A stretch of 64,000 nt of DNA from SVMC01 sp045601345 (GTDB lineage Bacteria > Bacillota > Clostridia > Oscillospirales > Oscillospiraceae): the NCBI GenBank assembly GCA_045601345.1, contig JAZRZL010000075.1:1-64000 (forward strand), written 5' to 3'. Shown here piece after piece: positions 24,601 to 33,581 of this stretch; positions within the stretch are counted from its first letter, which is position 1, and every line of letters begins with the position of its first letter. The notes under the pieces were generated by a model. The model saw only the letters and a list, made by a program, of their open reading frames with translations. It made no database searches and had not been told where the DNA came from. The position numbers were made by a program, and so were the translations under genes.

Positions 24601-27600
24601 TTCTCTTCCCCGGTGTTCGGTGCTTCGACGGAAGATACCGTGGCACACGTGTCCATAACCACAAATCCGGTCTCATTCTGATAGTAGTCATCATAGCTTC
24701 GAATCCACGCCAAATCAATGGAAGGATTGTGGTTGGCAAGAATGCGGGAAATATTATAAACCAGTGTACCAAGAACATCGTTGCCCGTTTTTTTGTAATC
24801 ATCTCTTACATAGTCTAAAAGCAGACAGCCTGCGACCTTGGAGTATTTTTTCAGCACGGCAATCTGTTCATCGGAGAAAATATCCTGAAGGAACACATAG
24901 CCCTTAGAGCGATCTGTCTGATACCGATCGGCAACCTCTTCGTCCTCCAGCTCTTTTTCCGTCGGTACACTGATGGCCGACCAAACGGTATCTATCAGCT
25001 CTTCCTCCGTTTTGGCAAAGAAGCTCATGCAAATATCGGTAATGGTGGCAACGCCAAGGCCAACCACAGCTCCCAAAATATTACCGAATCCGGGCACAAA
25101 GGAACCGGCTGCCGCACCGGTCGCAATAGCAGCTGCACAGACCTCAAGGCTGTCCTGCGCTTGGAGGTAATCAAAATAGTAATCCGTGGCATCAAAGCGA
25201 TCCTCCAATGTGCTGAGAAGCTCCATCAGCCCATCACTCTGTTCGGATGTCATATTCAGCAGTACACCCGCGATGTTGGCGATTGCGGTCTCCGGGGTAT
25301 CATCTCCCAAAGCGACCTGTGAGAAGCTCATGCGGTACAGCTTGTCAATTATGACAATCACCGTTTCTTCTTCATTGTTTTCGTTAACAACCACATCCTC
25401 ATATCCGACGAAGTTCATGGATTTGTCCTGGAGATCTCCCAAAAAGTAGGGAATAAAGTCGGCTGTATTGCGTTTATCTGACGGAATACTGGTCATGAAG
25501 CTGCTGTCTTCATCAAGCATTTGCCAGCCATAGCTGCCAAAGAGCGTGTTGCCGAAATAGGAAATGGTTGCCGTATGGAAGTAGTCATTGAAAATGGTAT
25601 CATGGCCGTCAATACACTTGAGCTGCTGGAGCATCTTCTGCTTCTGCGTATTGTAGTTGCCAGCACCCACCTTGAATGCGCTGTTATCGCGCCATGTCTT
25701 AAAGGTATGCTCCACGGCGCTTTTTGCGTCTTCCCCGATCACATAATATTTGCCGGTGCTGCTCTTCGGCGCTGTCGCATTTGGTTCACCCGGGATATAG
25801 TGATCCACACCGTAGCGATGGAAGCCCATGGCAGAGGGTGCCACCTGCGGAACCAAATCGCCGTTGTTGATGATATTGTGAATGCAGAAATACTTCTCGG
25901 TATTTTCGCGGACAGTGCTCATACCGCCCTGCGGTGCCTCAAAGGTATAGATAAAGGAACGCTGACCCTCCGTATCGAAATGATCCACAATCCGTGCGCC
26001 GGTCAGGTTGCTGGTTGCACCGGCACGGGAGAAACCGGCTACCCAGAAAATGGTATTTTCATCATTGCCGTCAATGCCCCTGTCCTTCATGTAGTGGGTC
26101 AGTTCGCTAAAGACCGTATCTGCCGCAGAAGCAAAGCCCTTGGCCTCGCCTTCAAAGCCAACGGTCATGTTGCTTACCCATTCCTGCTCATAGTTGGAAC
26201 CGCGCACACCGATGATGACCAGCTTCTTCTGCTCGTCACCTAAGGAAATATCCTTGCTGCCGATGGCCACACCGATGGTGAATTTCCCGGGCTTCTGAAT
26301 GTTGGAATCATTCAGGTAAATGTCACTTTCCTTCACACCAATATCGCTGAGGAACTGGCGAATATTGTTGGATTTGACTGGATAGAAGGTTCCGTTTCCG
26401 TCGCTGTTATAAAGCACGGCATCCTTGCTGCCATCGTTGGAGTAGAAGGCCGAGATTGCCAGATGCATGGAGGCCGTTGACAGATGGGTGTCATAGTTTT
26501 TCGGGTCACGGTCAAAATAGCCATCAGAGTAGAAGAAGGTACTGGTGATGTCCTTCGTGGCATCATCCAGCGCGGGGAACTCCGCCACACCCTGATAGAG
26601 GGGATAGCTGCGTCCATTCTCGCTGATGTAGGGGTCTGCCAGCTTTCTCGTGCGGCTGTTGGTGTTCGTGATATCATTGTTCGGTACCAGGACGGTGGTA
26701 GGGATGGCCGGGTACTTCCGAGCGATATAATTCGCACTGTTTTCCCCTTTGACCAGCTTCAGAATTTGATCCGTGTATGCCACATGATAGCCGTTATCAT
26801 CGGAATAGAACATCCGCTCATCGTATTCACCTGCGACCTTGGTAATGTCTGTTGCAGCACCGCTCATCCAGAGCCAAACCTCCGAGCCTTTGGTGAGGGA
26901 GGGGTAGAGGCGGGCATACATGGTGTTATAATAACCCAGATAAAGATCATCCTTCGACTTTTCATCGGAGCTATTGTTCTTGATGATGCACTTGCCGCTC
27001 AGCGCCATATTTACAGTACCCAGCACATACACACCGCCGCCGGACCAGCCATCGGTATAGCTGTAGTTTCCTGTAACTGTCACATCGCGCAGCTCGCAGC
27101 CGTCGTTGTCTACAAACACGCCGCCACCCTCACTGCGGGACCAGTTCTTCCAGATATTGCAGTTGGCTAGTGTGATATGCTCCATATTCAGGAGAATGCC
27201 CGCACCTCTGCCGCACCAGGTAGCATTCAGGCCAAAGCCCAGCGCAAGGTTCTTGATGAGGTTCAGACCGCTGACGCTTACCTTGTCATCATCTACATAG
27301 ATACCGCCGCCACCGCCGTCAAAGTCACTGTTGGTGACAATGTTATAGGCCAAGGTACTGGTTTTACCGGCTGTGCTGATGTGCTTGGAGCTGCTGTTTT
27401 CCGTGCGGCTCCAGAACGGATTGTGGTCTCCGTTCATATTGGCATAAGGATTTGCGGTATAGGTCATGATTTCCCAGTTCGCGGGGTATTCGGGGTCATT
27501 TGGCTCCAGACACTGGGCATCACCGGCAATGACTGCGCCTTCACCGTCAATGGCAATACCGCCGCCATTATCATAGCCCAGATTGTAGTCCACATGGCTG

Positions 27601-28433
27601 CGCGTCATATAGACCTTGCAGTAATCGCCGCCGATGTAAATGCCGCCGCCATCATCATCCTCTGCATTGTTGTAGGCAATCCGGCTGTCCACAAGCGTGA
27701 GCTTCTGATAGTTCTTGGACATGGCAATGCCGCCGCCGCTGTTATCGGCAATGTTGCCCGCAACGGTTACATCATACAGCGCAACATTGGCCTTTTCGCC
27801 GCTCATATGGATGCCGCCGCCCGCATCACTGCTCCAACCGCCGCAAAGAAGGCCACCGCTGACAGGATAGGCCGCATCATTGTTCTTATAGCAGACCTCT
27901 CTTTCATCATAATCAAAATAGCAAAGATGCCAGACCAAATTTCTGGAGGCCGTACCGCTTCGCTGCGCCAGACCGGAATTGTCAAAATAGGTACCGGCAA
28001 TCTTTTCCTCGCTGTCCTCGGGCATCGTGACGGTATCCCCGTCAAGCGTCCATGCCTGTCTGCCGCCGTAAACCGTCAGGGCTGCATTGGCACGCACATC
28101 GAAAATAGCACCGTCACTATGCTCTGTACTATTTTGCCGGTAAAGCTTATGTCCATTCAGCTCCACCGTGCGGCTGCCGCTCCCCACATTTAACCGTGAG
28201 GACATATGCTTGTCTGCCAAAAGACCGACCGTATCACCGTTACGTGACGCATTCCAAGCGGCTAAAAAGTCTGCGTAATAGGAGATTTTCCCGCTTTGCG
28301 CATCAATACGATAGGCCTTTTGCGGGTCGGAATCCGCTGCCTGCACTGGGAGGGAAAAAAGCGATATTGCCATACACATTGCCAGCAACAGACTGATCCC
28401 GCGCCTCCAATAATTTTTTCTGTTTTTTTTCAT
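21654..28433 (-). CDS. Giant secreted protein: beta-helix, lipase-like hydrolase, Ig-like and repeat domains
   Basis: A 2,259-residue exported protein. Signal peptide about 1-33. Residues about 60-560 form a right-handed parallel beta-helix (pectin-lyase-like) with many DxGGGIxxxG turns. Residues about 650-1010 are an alpha/beta-hydrolase of class-3 lipase type: FWVAGFSRAGATSN with Ser802 as nucleophile, then NGDLVPQVAP and RYGVDHYIPG as candidate Asp and His. A helical segment with an Ala/Gly-rich stretch near 1120 follows. Then come several Ig-like and chitobiase-like units, and near 2120-2180 an InlB-type repeat (FFSGWYLNGKKVSDSV). No sortase or SLH anchor is visible. Monocistronic. Confidence 0.88.
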   Translation of the reverse strand: MKKNRKNYWRRGISLLLAMCMAISLFSLPVQAADSDPQKAYRIDAQSGKISYYADFLAAWNASRNGDTVGLLADKHMSSRLNVGSGSRTVELNGHKLYRQNSTEHSDGAIFDVRANAALTVYGGRQAWTLDGDTVTMPEDSEEKIAGTYFDNSGLAQRSGTASRNLVWHLCYFDYDEREVCYKNNDAAYPVSGGLLCGGWSSDAGGGIHMSGEKANVALYDVTVAGNIADNSGGGIAMSKNYQKLTLVDSRIAYNNAEDDDGGGIYIGGDYCKVYMTRSHVDYNLGYDNGGGIAIDGEGAVIAGDAQCLEPNDPEYPANWEIMTYTANPYANMNGDHNPFWSRTENSSSKHISTAGKTSTLAYNIVTNSDFDGGGGGIYVDDDKVSVSGLNLIKNLALGFGLNATWCGRGAGILLNMEHITLANCNIWKNWSRSEGGGVFVDNDGCELRDVTVTGNYSYTDGWSGGGVYVLGTVNMALSGKCIIKNNSSDEKSKDDLYLGYYNTMYARLYPSLTKGSEVWLWMSGAATDITKVAGEYDERMFYSDDNGYHVAYTDQILKLVKGENSANYIARKYPAIPTTVLVPNNDITNTNSRTRKLADPYISENGRSYPLYQGVAEFPALDDATKDITSTFFYSDGYFDRDPKNYDTHLSTASMHLAISAFYSNDGSKDAVLYNSDGNGTFYPVKSNNIRQFLSDIGVKESDIYLNDSNIQKPGKFTIGVAIGSKDISLGDEQKKLVIIGVRGSNYEQEWVSNMTVGFEGEAKGFASAADTVFSELTHYMKDRGIDGNDENTIFWVAGFSRAGATSNLTGARIVDHFDTEGQRSFIYTFEAPQGGMSTVRENTEKYFCIHNIINNGDLVPQVAPSAMGFHRYGVDHYIPGEPNATAPKSSTGKYYVIGEDAKSAVEHTFKTWRDNSAFKVGAGNYNTQKQKMLQQLKCIDGHDTIFNDYFHTATISYFGNTLFGSYGWQMLDEDSSFMTSIPSDKRNTADFIPYFLGDLQDKSMNFVGYEDVVVNENNEEETVIVIIDKLYRMSFSQVALGDDTPETAIANIAGVLLNMTSEQSDGLMELLSTLEDRFDATDYYFDYLQAQDSLEVCAAAIATGAAAGSFVPGFGNILGAVVGLGVATITDICMSFFAKTEEELIDTVWSAISVPTEKELEDEEVADRYQTDRSKGYVFLQDIFSDEQIAVLKKYSKVAGCLLLDYVRDDYKKTGNDVLGTLVYNISRILANHNPSIDLAWIRSYDDYYQNETGFVVMDTCATVSSVEAPNTGEENEASIFVSGSDPRLTLRVPNDTDNGAGIFYQKLGDHVSDTDWHPYCGPISLFSEAGAAFTLHTYAIHDGIRSATHEIGITVAEDQRVLCIYPDGNGGTLTQVISYETDEPFTLEAPAVETMTFKNWEVVTGDMTKLVGLDLNARSNTLCISDNARYILRANYFEKSNAVKLTLDEVEGSQTLPKTATLTAVKALGAEVYTDKQVTVPVTWTMGENNEIAIATVSLPVDEAKELVYIGQPQNDALVPFDSALNVQIDARVSNRNGIGIQIHPIYYDLNGIVHADGSAVVQVGCYIDGYQPAQIHKINIHAIDSNTSAATNFSVGSSTITYCCAAYEEAALPIPAVTAEQFMEVMDAAGIAIEDISIEDGILFFTMPDGDIDLTLSYKPVIHNLAIVFSTAPAGGEKLPEYVSCVATIENNWAVTDGIRATWSPTGTSSKTTAYYNTDYTATLTIDRENMQGGMIVDQQVPQTVALSGSFILASDVVYKVITEDGTVIPAVCTAEKEGDLVTKLMITFPTTAATPVTEVMMPTVAPMPYGSTEEEIIQALPAKVTAKLADNTVDEVDVIDWTLEAYTASLNGYNIMATGTLSSDIYTLDTVTTVAASIWVQPTPQAMQPTANLIVNGIAMDADSGDTVTVRVQDKHSVKLVLSAAENAKITYTLHGGEAAVYTEPIEIDWDDDANPMTVTLTAYAAEDGKQDSDVVYFTYTLTPVHEHRYTGVAYWNWTLTNGGYYAEAICRCADCDEGEQILPATVSASPVPEGYVTYTACVTIGETEFSTTKVDQAVYSLNITNGSIIGGLKKDGQYRYNDLITVQAAEPEQGKFFSGWYLNGKKVSDSVAYKFYLKSNTVIVAHYEAVPVQLMPLVSLEITDRIDLAGGGQQLKLIVRWELSRGYQPVEAGFVRTYDPTRSESLALENVDGSNIRSNTVAAVRTTGSYTLNLNLSAGTALKDLYAVGYLKCLNAAGETVTVYTDLAQSAAK

Positions 28434-28499
28434 GAATGGTTCTACCTTCTTTCTTAAATTTCATCCTTGCCCCGGGGAAATCCATGGTCTCATAGTGTC

Positions 28500-28527
28500 A
28501 TTATATCATTTTTTTAAGCGTTGGCAA
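28500..28527 (-). promoter_or_regulatory. Sigma-A promoter of the giant surface-protein gene
   Basis: On the minus strand -35 TTGCCA (28522-28527), 16-bp spacer, -10 TATAAT (28500-28505), about 67 bp before the start codon. Confidence 0.7.
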
Positions 28528-28605
28528 TAAAATCCTGCGGATTGCAGAACAAAATTTTGATGAAATTAATTAAATTTCTTTTCCTTTCAAGATTGTGCCG
28601 AACAG

Positions 28606-28745
28606 CACGGTAATTGAATGCCCTGCCAAAACAGAAAATCTTCCTAACATAGAAAGCGCTCCGTCTTAGAAAGCCAACCTCATCCGCCGCCTGCGGGCGG
28701 CACCGGCAAGGGCGGTTAACTTAACGCCATTGAAAACCGTCCCCT
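28606..28745. repeat. MITE-like palindromic element, truncated copy C
   Basis: About 140 bp: left end CACGGTAATTGAATG, the boxes ATCTTCCTAACATAGAAAGCG and CATCCGCCGCCTGCGGGCGG (parts) and the inner end TTAACTTAACGCCATTGAAA. The outer right inverted end is absent, so this copy has lost one terminus. Confidence 0.75.
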
Positions 28746-28847
28746 CCATAAAAAGGGAATCTTGGGTAGACTTCCAATCCAATATAGATTATACTTGTCA
28801 TTAGTGATTCCCATTATATTACCCGGAATTAAAGGAGGAACATCCAT

Positions 28848-29426
28848 ATGGATGCCCATACGAACGATATTGCCGCAAAGCTTCGCCGGTGGGAAACCTA
28901 TCTTACGAATTATCGGCTTCCTGATTGGGAGGAAATTCCAAACTTTGGCCTTTATATGGAGCAGGTTTTGCAGCTTCTTACAGATTATCTCGACTATCTG
29001 CCCCCGGAATTGAAGGCAGAGCAGTTTATCACTGCCGCGACCGTCAACAATTATGTCCGCAACCGCTATATGCCCAGCCCGCAGAAGAAAAAATACTATC
29101 GTGTTCACATTGCCTATCTGGTCATGATCTGCTCTCTCAAGCAGCGGCTGAATATTTCCACAATCCACAGAATGATCCCCATGGGTATTCCAGAGGAACA
29201 GGTGAAGTCCATCTACACCTCCTATGTGACCCAGCATAGAACCACCGCGAAATACTTTATTGAGCAGGTCAAGGTCATCGCCGCCCCCATTCTGGGGCAC
29301 CCGGAGCGACAAACAGAGGATTCCGTTGATAACGGAAACGATCTCATCTCCATTTCCGCTATCACCAGCTGCCTGTCAGGTCTTTTGGCGGAGAAGCTTC
29401 TTTATCTCAGCGACATCTATAAATAA
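28848..29426 (+). CDS. DUF1836-family protein
   Basis: A 192-residue cytosolic protein preceded by AAAGGAGGAAC. It has the DUF1836 features: FGLYMEQVLQLLTDYLDYLP, then ITAATVNNYVRNRYMPSPQK, and the helix-turn-helix-like YRVHIAYLVMICSLKQRLNI. Family members are common in Firmicutes, and the N-terminal part looks MerR-like; no target is known. Single-gene unit followed by a strong hairpin. Confidence 0.8.
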   Translation: MDAHTNDIAAKLRRWETYLTNYRLPDWEEIPNFGLYMEQVLQLLTDYLDYLPPELKAEQFITAATVNNYVRNRYMPSPQKKKYYRVHIAYLVMICSLKQRLNISTIHRMIPMGIPEEQVKSIYTSYVTQHRTTAKYFIEQVKVIAAPILGHPERQTEDSVDNGNDLISISAITSCLSGLLAEKLLYLSDIYK

Positions 29427-29430
29427 AAGA

Positions 29431-29488
29431 GAATCAGGGACAGAACGATTTTCTCGGCAAAACCGAAAAATAGCTCTGTCCCCGATTC
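29431..29488 (+). terminator. Terminator of the DUF1836 gene
   Basis: GAATCAGGGACAGA and TCTGTCCCCGATTC arms enclose a second short hairpin (TTCTCGG/CCGAAAA). Starts six bases after the stop. Confidence 0.65.
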
Positions 29489-29865
29489 TGTACGGGGAAA
29501 ATATAAAAGGAGAAAATAATTGTGGGTATGTTCTTTGTTGTTTTTCCAATTCCAGAGGTCGTGTTGAAATCAGAAAAGGCAACAAAAACCAGAATCTCGG
29601 AATCTGCAGCTAAGCATTCTCTTAATAACCGCACCTCAAGAGATGGACAAAGTATAGCAAAAAATCGTCAAAAAGTCAATTGCTTTAATGGAAAAAAATG
29701 GGTAATTTATGGCAATAATTCTGTTGCGCTTGGAAACGAAGCTGTAATCCTGTTAAAAATGGATTGCAATATGCACGAACGCTTTATATATATCTGTATG
29801 CAACCTGTCTCAGTACAGGTACACGCATAGACATAGGAAAATTTTTTCAAAATCGAAACAAAAGG
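29489..29865. other. AT-rich intergenic stretch, no convincing gene
   Basis: A GTG at 29522 with an upstream AAAGGAG opens a frame of about 100 codons, but the peptide is K/N-rich without pattern and codon use differs from the neighbours. I do not call it. Nothing else was recognised before the promoter at 29866. Confidence 0.35.
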
Positions 29866-29894
29866 TTGTCAAAGGTAACAAAACAGTGTATACT
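29866..29894 (+). promoter_or_regulatory. Sigma-A promoter of the SLH cysteine-peptidase-like gene
   Basis: -35 TTGTCA (29866-29871), 17-bp spacer, -10 TATACT (29889-29894), ending 34 bp before the ATG. Very close to consensus. Confidence 0.8.
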
Positions 29895-29928
29895 ATTAAA
29901 GATTATGACCTGAAAGGAAGATTTCTTT

Positions 29929-31647
29929 ATGTTAAAGCGTTTGAGCGCCATTGTGCTTGCGATGGTTCTGTGTTTTTCCTGCCTCAGCAGCGTATGCACC
30001 GCTGCGGCGCAGTACCGGCAGGAGGATGCGGAGCTGGAGCTGCGGGAGCTGATGGAGGAATACTGCGGCAGCTATTGGTACAGCAGCTTCCAAGGCTCCT
30101 CACAATGCAAAGGCTTTGCGGATCTGGTCTTTGATGCGCTCTTCGGCACGGGCGGCCCTGGACCCTACTCCGACAGCCGCTATACCCTGCCCGATGCCAC
30201 CAGCCGCTCCTGCACCTGTATTGGTATCCTCTCTTCGAGCGAATCCAATTATGACAGTCTGAAGGCTCTTCTCTCCCAAGCGCTGCCCGGAGATTATGTC
30301 CAGTGCGTCCGCTACACCGGAACACAGCATTCCATGATCGTTCTGGAAACCTCCGATACCGGCATCACCTTCTTTGACTGCAATCTCAAGGGAAGCTACC
30401 TGTGCGCCAGCTATACATACACCTGGGACGAGGCCTCTGACTATCTTACCCGGGGTATCTCCCTTTATCGCCACAATGGATATGTGCCCTCCGAATCCTA
30501 CCGGCTTTATTTTGATCCCGAAAGCGGCAAATGCACGGTTACATCCGCTCCTGTGAAAAAGGGAGCGGCCTATGGCATTCTTCCCCTGCCGGAGCGCAAG
30601 GGCTACCTCTTTGACGGCTGGTATTATCTCTGCTATGGTTCCTCTAAGACCCCAACGAAGGTATTTGTCAATGAGAATACCGTCCATACCGTCAATGGCA
30701 ATGTCTATCTCCATGCCGCATGGCAGGAGGATCCCGGTCCGTGTGCAACCAATGGCCACAGCTGGAAAACAAAGGTAACGCCTCCTACCTGTGTGACCGA
30801 CGGCAATACCACCGAGACCTGTACGGTCTGCGGCATCTCCAAAATTTCCGACATTCAGCCCGCTACTGGCCATAGCTGGACAAATACGAGCACCCTTGCA
30901 CCTACCTGCAAGGACGATGGCTACACGCTCCAGACCTGTACCACCTGTAATGCCACCCAAAAGGTCAACATGGTTCCTGCCAGTCACACCTACCGAGAGG
31001 TCAGCTGTATCCCCGCCACCAACGGTGAGGATGGCTATATCACCTATCTTTGCACTAGCTGCGGCTATACCGTCACGGAAACCCTTCCCAGCCAGCTCCA
31101 TCGCTTCACAGATTTGCAGGAGAGTGCTTGGTACTATCCGTATGTAAAAGAAATGGTCGTTCTGGGCATTATGAATGGAACCAGTGATGCTGCCTTCTCC
31201 CCCAATAATACCCTGACCCGCGGTATGCTGGTCACGATCCTCTACCGTATGCAGGGAGAGCCGGAGGCTGCCATTGCGGACTATACTGATGTGCCTACAG
31301 GGAAGTGGTATGCTGCCGCTGTGGGGTGGGCTAGTGAAAACGGCATTGTAACTGGCTACCCGGACAAGACCTTCCGTCCGAATGCCCCTGTCACGCGTGA
31401 ACAGGCAGCAACCATTCTCTATCGCTGTGCGCCCCTCATGGGCAGGAGCACGGCGCTGACCGCATCACTTGAGGAATTCACGGATATGGACACGATTTCC
31501 GCCTATGCCCAAACCCCCATGGCATGGGCAAAGGCCAACGACATCCTCTCCGGCTATCCAGATGAGACCCTCCGACCCGGTGGAAGTGCCTCCAGAGCAC
31601 AGATTGCGAAAATGATTGTCACCTTTACGAATTGTTTGGAAAGGTAA
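29929..31647 (+). CDS. S-layer-anchored protein with cysteine-peptidase-like domain
   Basis: A 572-residue exported protein with signal peptide about 1-27. Residues about 45-175 look like a papain-like or CHAP/transglutaminase-type domain: Cys60 in SSQCKGFADLVFDAL, His134 in GTQHSMIVLE and Asp150 in ITFFDCN are in suitable order for a catalytic triad. An InlB-like unit (KGYLFDGWYY) follows, then two Cys-rich repeats (GHSWKTKVTPPTCVTDGNTT etc., about 275-370). Three SLH domains fill about 392-572 (e.g. GIMNGTSDAAFSPNNTLTRG, GIVTGYPDKTFRPNAPVTRE), which bind secondary cell-wall polymer. Catalysis is inferred, not proven by sequence. Confidence 0.82.
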   Translation: MLKRLSAIVLAMVLCFSCLSSVCTAAAQYRQEDAELELRELMEEYCGSYWYSSFQGSSQCKGFADLVFDALFGTGGPGPYSDSRYTLPDATSRSCTCIGILSSSESNYDSLKALLSQALPGDYVQCVRYTGTQHSMIVLETSDTGITFFDCNLKGSYLCASYTYTWDEASDYLTRGISLYRHNGYVPSESYRLYFDPESGKCTVTSAPVKKGAAYGILPLPERKGYLFDGWYYLCYGSSKTPTKVFVNENTVHTVNGNVYLHAAWQEDPGPCATNGHSWKTKVTPPTCVTDGNTTETCTVCGISKISDIQPATGHSWTNTSTLAPTCKDDGYTLQTCTTCNATQKVNMVPASHTYREVSCIPATNGEDGYITYLCTSCGYTVTETLPSQLHRFTDLQESAWYYPYVKEMVVLGIMNGTSDAAFSPNNTLTRGMLVTILYRMQGEPEAAIADYTDVPTGKWYAAAVGWASENGIVTGYPDKTFRPNAPVTREQAATILYRCAPLMGRSTALTASLEEFTDMDTISAYAQTPMAWAKANDILSGYPDETLRPGGSASRAQIAKMIVTFTNCLER

Positions 31648-31653
31648 TGCACT

Positions 31654-32241
31654 ATGAATATTCCGCAACTCCTTGAGCTTGTGATCCCGGAGCTGTCCCA
31701 TACGCTCTCCATGTTGTCACTGTACGGTGCAATCGCGTTGGCACTGCTCACCTGCTTTTTCGGTTTTCGGCTTAGACAGGTATGGTATACGCTGCTGATT
31801 TTTGCAGTGGGCGGTTTGTTGGGCTTTGCAGTAGCAAGATTGTTCCTGCCGGAAAAGCTCGGAATCTGTCTCCTCATTGGCCTCGGTGTCGGGCTTCTTG
31901 CAACGCTCTTTACCTTTCGGTTATATCAGGCCGCAATGTTCTGCATCGGCTTTTTTGCCGTGTTTCTTGCCATCGGTGAAGTGCTTGGGAATGCCTATCC
32001 CGTGATCGGCGTTATTGCATCCGTGCTGTTGGGTGTGCTGGGCGGTATTCTTGCGGCACGCTATCAGTATAAGGTTGTAATCCTTATTACCGCTTTCTCC
32101 GGCGGCTGGCGTGCGGCTTCCCTGCTTCGCCGGTGTATTCCTTCTATGACGGTACAGATCACGCTGATTTTGGCAGCTTGCCTGATTGCCGCCGGTCTGG
32201 TGTTCCAATTCTCTACCACGCAAAAATTTGCAAAAAAATAG
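31654..32241 (+). CDS. Polytopic membrane protein, TMEM198/DUF4203-like
   Basis: A 195-residue inner-membrane protein with about seven hydrophobic segments separated by very short loops, e.g. LLIFAVGGLLGFAVARLFLP, LLIGLGVGLLATLFTF and VIASVLLGVLGGILAARYQY. The regular Gly-rich helices recall DUF4203 (TMEM198-like) proteins of unknown role. It begins 6 bases after the upstream stop and its end nearly touches the CDF exporter, so it may be co-transcribed with both neighbours. Confidence 0.68.
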   Translation: MNIPQLLELVIPELSHTLSMLSLYGAIALALLTCFFGFRLRQVWYTLLIFAVGGLLGFAVARLFLPEKLGICLLIGLGVGLLATLFTFRLYQAAMFCIGFFAVFLAIGEVLGNAYPVIGVIASVLLGVLGGILAARYQYKVVILITAFSGGWRAASLLRRCIPSMTVQITLILAACLIAAGLVFQFSTTQKFAKK

Positions 32242-32254
32242 AGGTGGTGCGCAT

Positions 32255-33427
32255 ATGCGTACACGGCTCCTGAATCTGATCACCCGCCGCCACGGGGACT
32301 TGTCTGGCAATGCCGCACGCACAGCTTGCGGAAAGGCAGCCGGAATCATTGGCATTTGCTGCAATATTCTGCTTTTTGTTGCCAAGCTCATCATTGGTCT
32401 GCTCTCCGGCTCTGTAGCTATCACTGCAGATGCCGTGAATAACCTCTCCGATGCCTCGGCCTCCCTGCTGACTCTTTTGGGCTTCCGTTTGGCAGAAAAG
32501 CCTGCCGATGAGGATCACCCCTTCGGCCACGCCAGAGTGGAATATCTGACCGGTCTCGGGGTCGCTGCTCTGATTCTGGTCATCGGTGTAGAACTAGGAA
32601 AATCCTCAATTGCGAAAATTCTCCATCCTGAAGAAATTCAGTTCTCTATTGTGCTGGTGCTTGTGCTGGTACTGTCCATTCTGGTCAAGCTGTGGATGGC
32701 AAGCATCTACCGCTTCTTTGGAAAAACCATTGATTCCGCCACCCTTATGGCTACCGCCACGGACAGTCGGAATGATGTTATCAGCACCGCCACTGTCCTG
32801 CTTGCCTGTGTGCTCGGTAAAATTACCGATCTGCGACTTGATGGCTATATGGGCATGGCGGTCGCGCTGTTCATCATCTGGTCAGGCATCGGTATTGCCC
32901 GCGATACCATCTCGCCCCTGCTGGGAGAAAATGCTGACCCGGCTCTGATCCGCGCTATTGTGCAAGATGTACGCACCTGCCCGGAGGTACTGGGTGTGCA
33001 TGATGTGATGGTACACGACTACGGGCCGGGACAGAAATTCGCCACCCTCCATGTTGAGATGGATGGGCGGGAAGACCCCCTCCGCTGCCACGATCTGATC
33101 GACAACATAGAGCGCGAGATTTTAGCGCACCACGGCGTACATCTGACCATCCATTATGATCCTCTGGAAATGGACAACGAAGAAACCAATACCATCCGCA
33201 TCCAAGTTCTGGATCTGATCCATGGTATTGACCCCCGCCTATCCATGCACGATTTCCGCATGGTGCGCGGAGAGGATCACTGCAACCTGATTTTCGATCT
33301 TGTTGTCCCTCCTACACTTGATCACACCGAACTTCGCCACACGATTACCCGCGAAATTGAGGCGCTCCCAGGCAAGTATTACGCTGTTATTACCTTTGAT
33401 TCTGCCGCATTCAACCCCGGTACATAA
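32255..33427 (+). CDS. Cation diffusion facilitator (CDF) metal exporter
   Basis: A 390-residue membrane transporter. Start at ATG 32255, with AGAGGTGG eight bases upstream. The family signature is AGIIGICCNILLFVAKLIIG, then SGSVAITADAVNNLSDAS (metal-site residues Asp in TADAVNNLSD) in TM2, and in TM5 STLMATATDSRNDVISTATV-type HxxxD-like residues. DEDHPFGHARVEYLTG is the typical loop. The cytoplasmic C-terminal domain (about 215-300) is extended by a second ferredoxin-like half (about 300-390). Exports Zn, Fe or Mn by exchange with protons; the metal cannot be told from sequence. Confidence 0.9.
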   Translation: MRTRLLNLITRRHGDLSGNAARTACGKAAGIIGICCNILLFVAKLIIGLLSGSVAITADAVNNLSDASASLLTLLGFRLAEKPADEDHPFGHARVEYLTGLGVAALILVIGVELGKSSIAKILHPEEIQFSIVLVLVLVLSILVKLWMASIYRFFGKTIDSATLMATATDSRNDVISTATVLLACVLGKITDLRLDGYMGMAVALFIIWSGIGIARDTISPLLGENADPALIRAIVQDVRTCPEVLGVHDVMVHDYGPGQKFATLHVEMDGREDPLRCHDLIDNIEREILAHHGVHLTIHYDPLEMDNEETNTIRIQVLDLIHGIDPRLSMHDFRMVRGEDHCNLIFDLVVPPTLDHTELRHTITREIEALPGKYYAVITFDSAAFNPGT

Positions 33428-33581
33428 AATATAACCAAAGGTACTGGAAATAATAAATAAGGTCACCTCTAAAAAGAGGATGCTGTGGATTGGTTACTGT
33501 CCCCTACCACACGATGGTGCAACGACAGGCTCCAACCACAGTCCTTTACAGTATTGTTCATCAGTTAGATACCGCCTGTCC

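Noticed and set aside
27100..28000. Repeated GCCGCC-rich units resembling a repeat array
   Set aside because: They are the codons of beta-helix DxGGGI turns, vary in spacing and sequence, and are in frame. Not CRISPR.
27177..28193. A plus-strand open frame of 338 codons inside the giant surface-protein gene
   Set aside because: It mirrors the repetitive beta-helix codons on the other strand; no domain or ribosome site.
29522..29830. Possible GTG-started gene of about 100 codons
   Set aside because: A ribosome-like AAAGGAG exists, but the peptide has no pattern and base use is that of intergenic DNA. It cannot be excluded but is not supported.
33428..33581. A short frame between the CDF exporter and fliB
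   Set aside because: No ribosome site, no protein-like composition.
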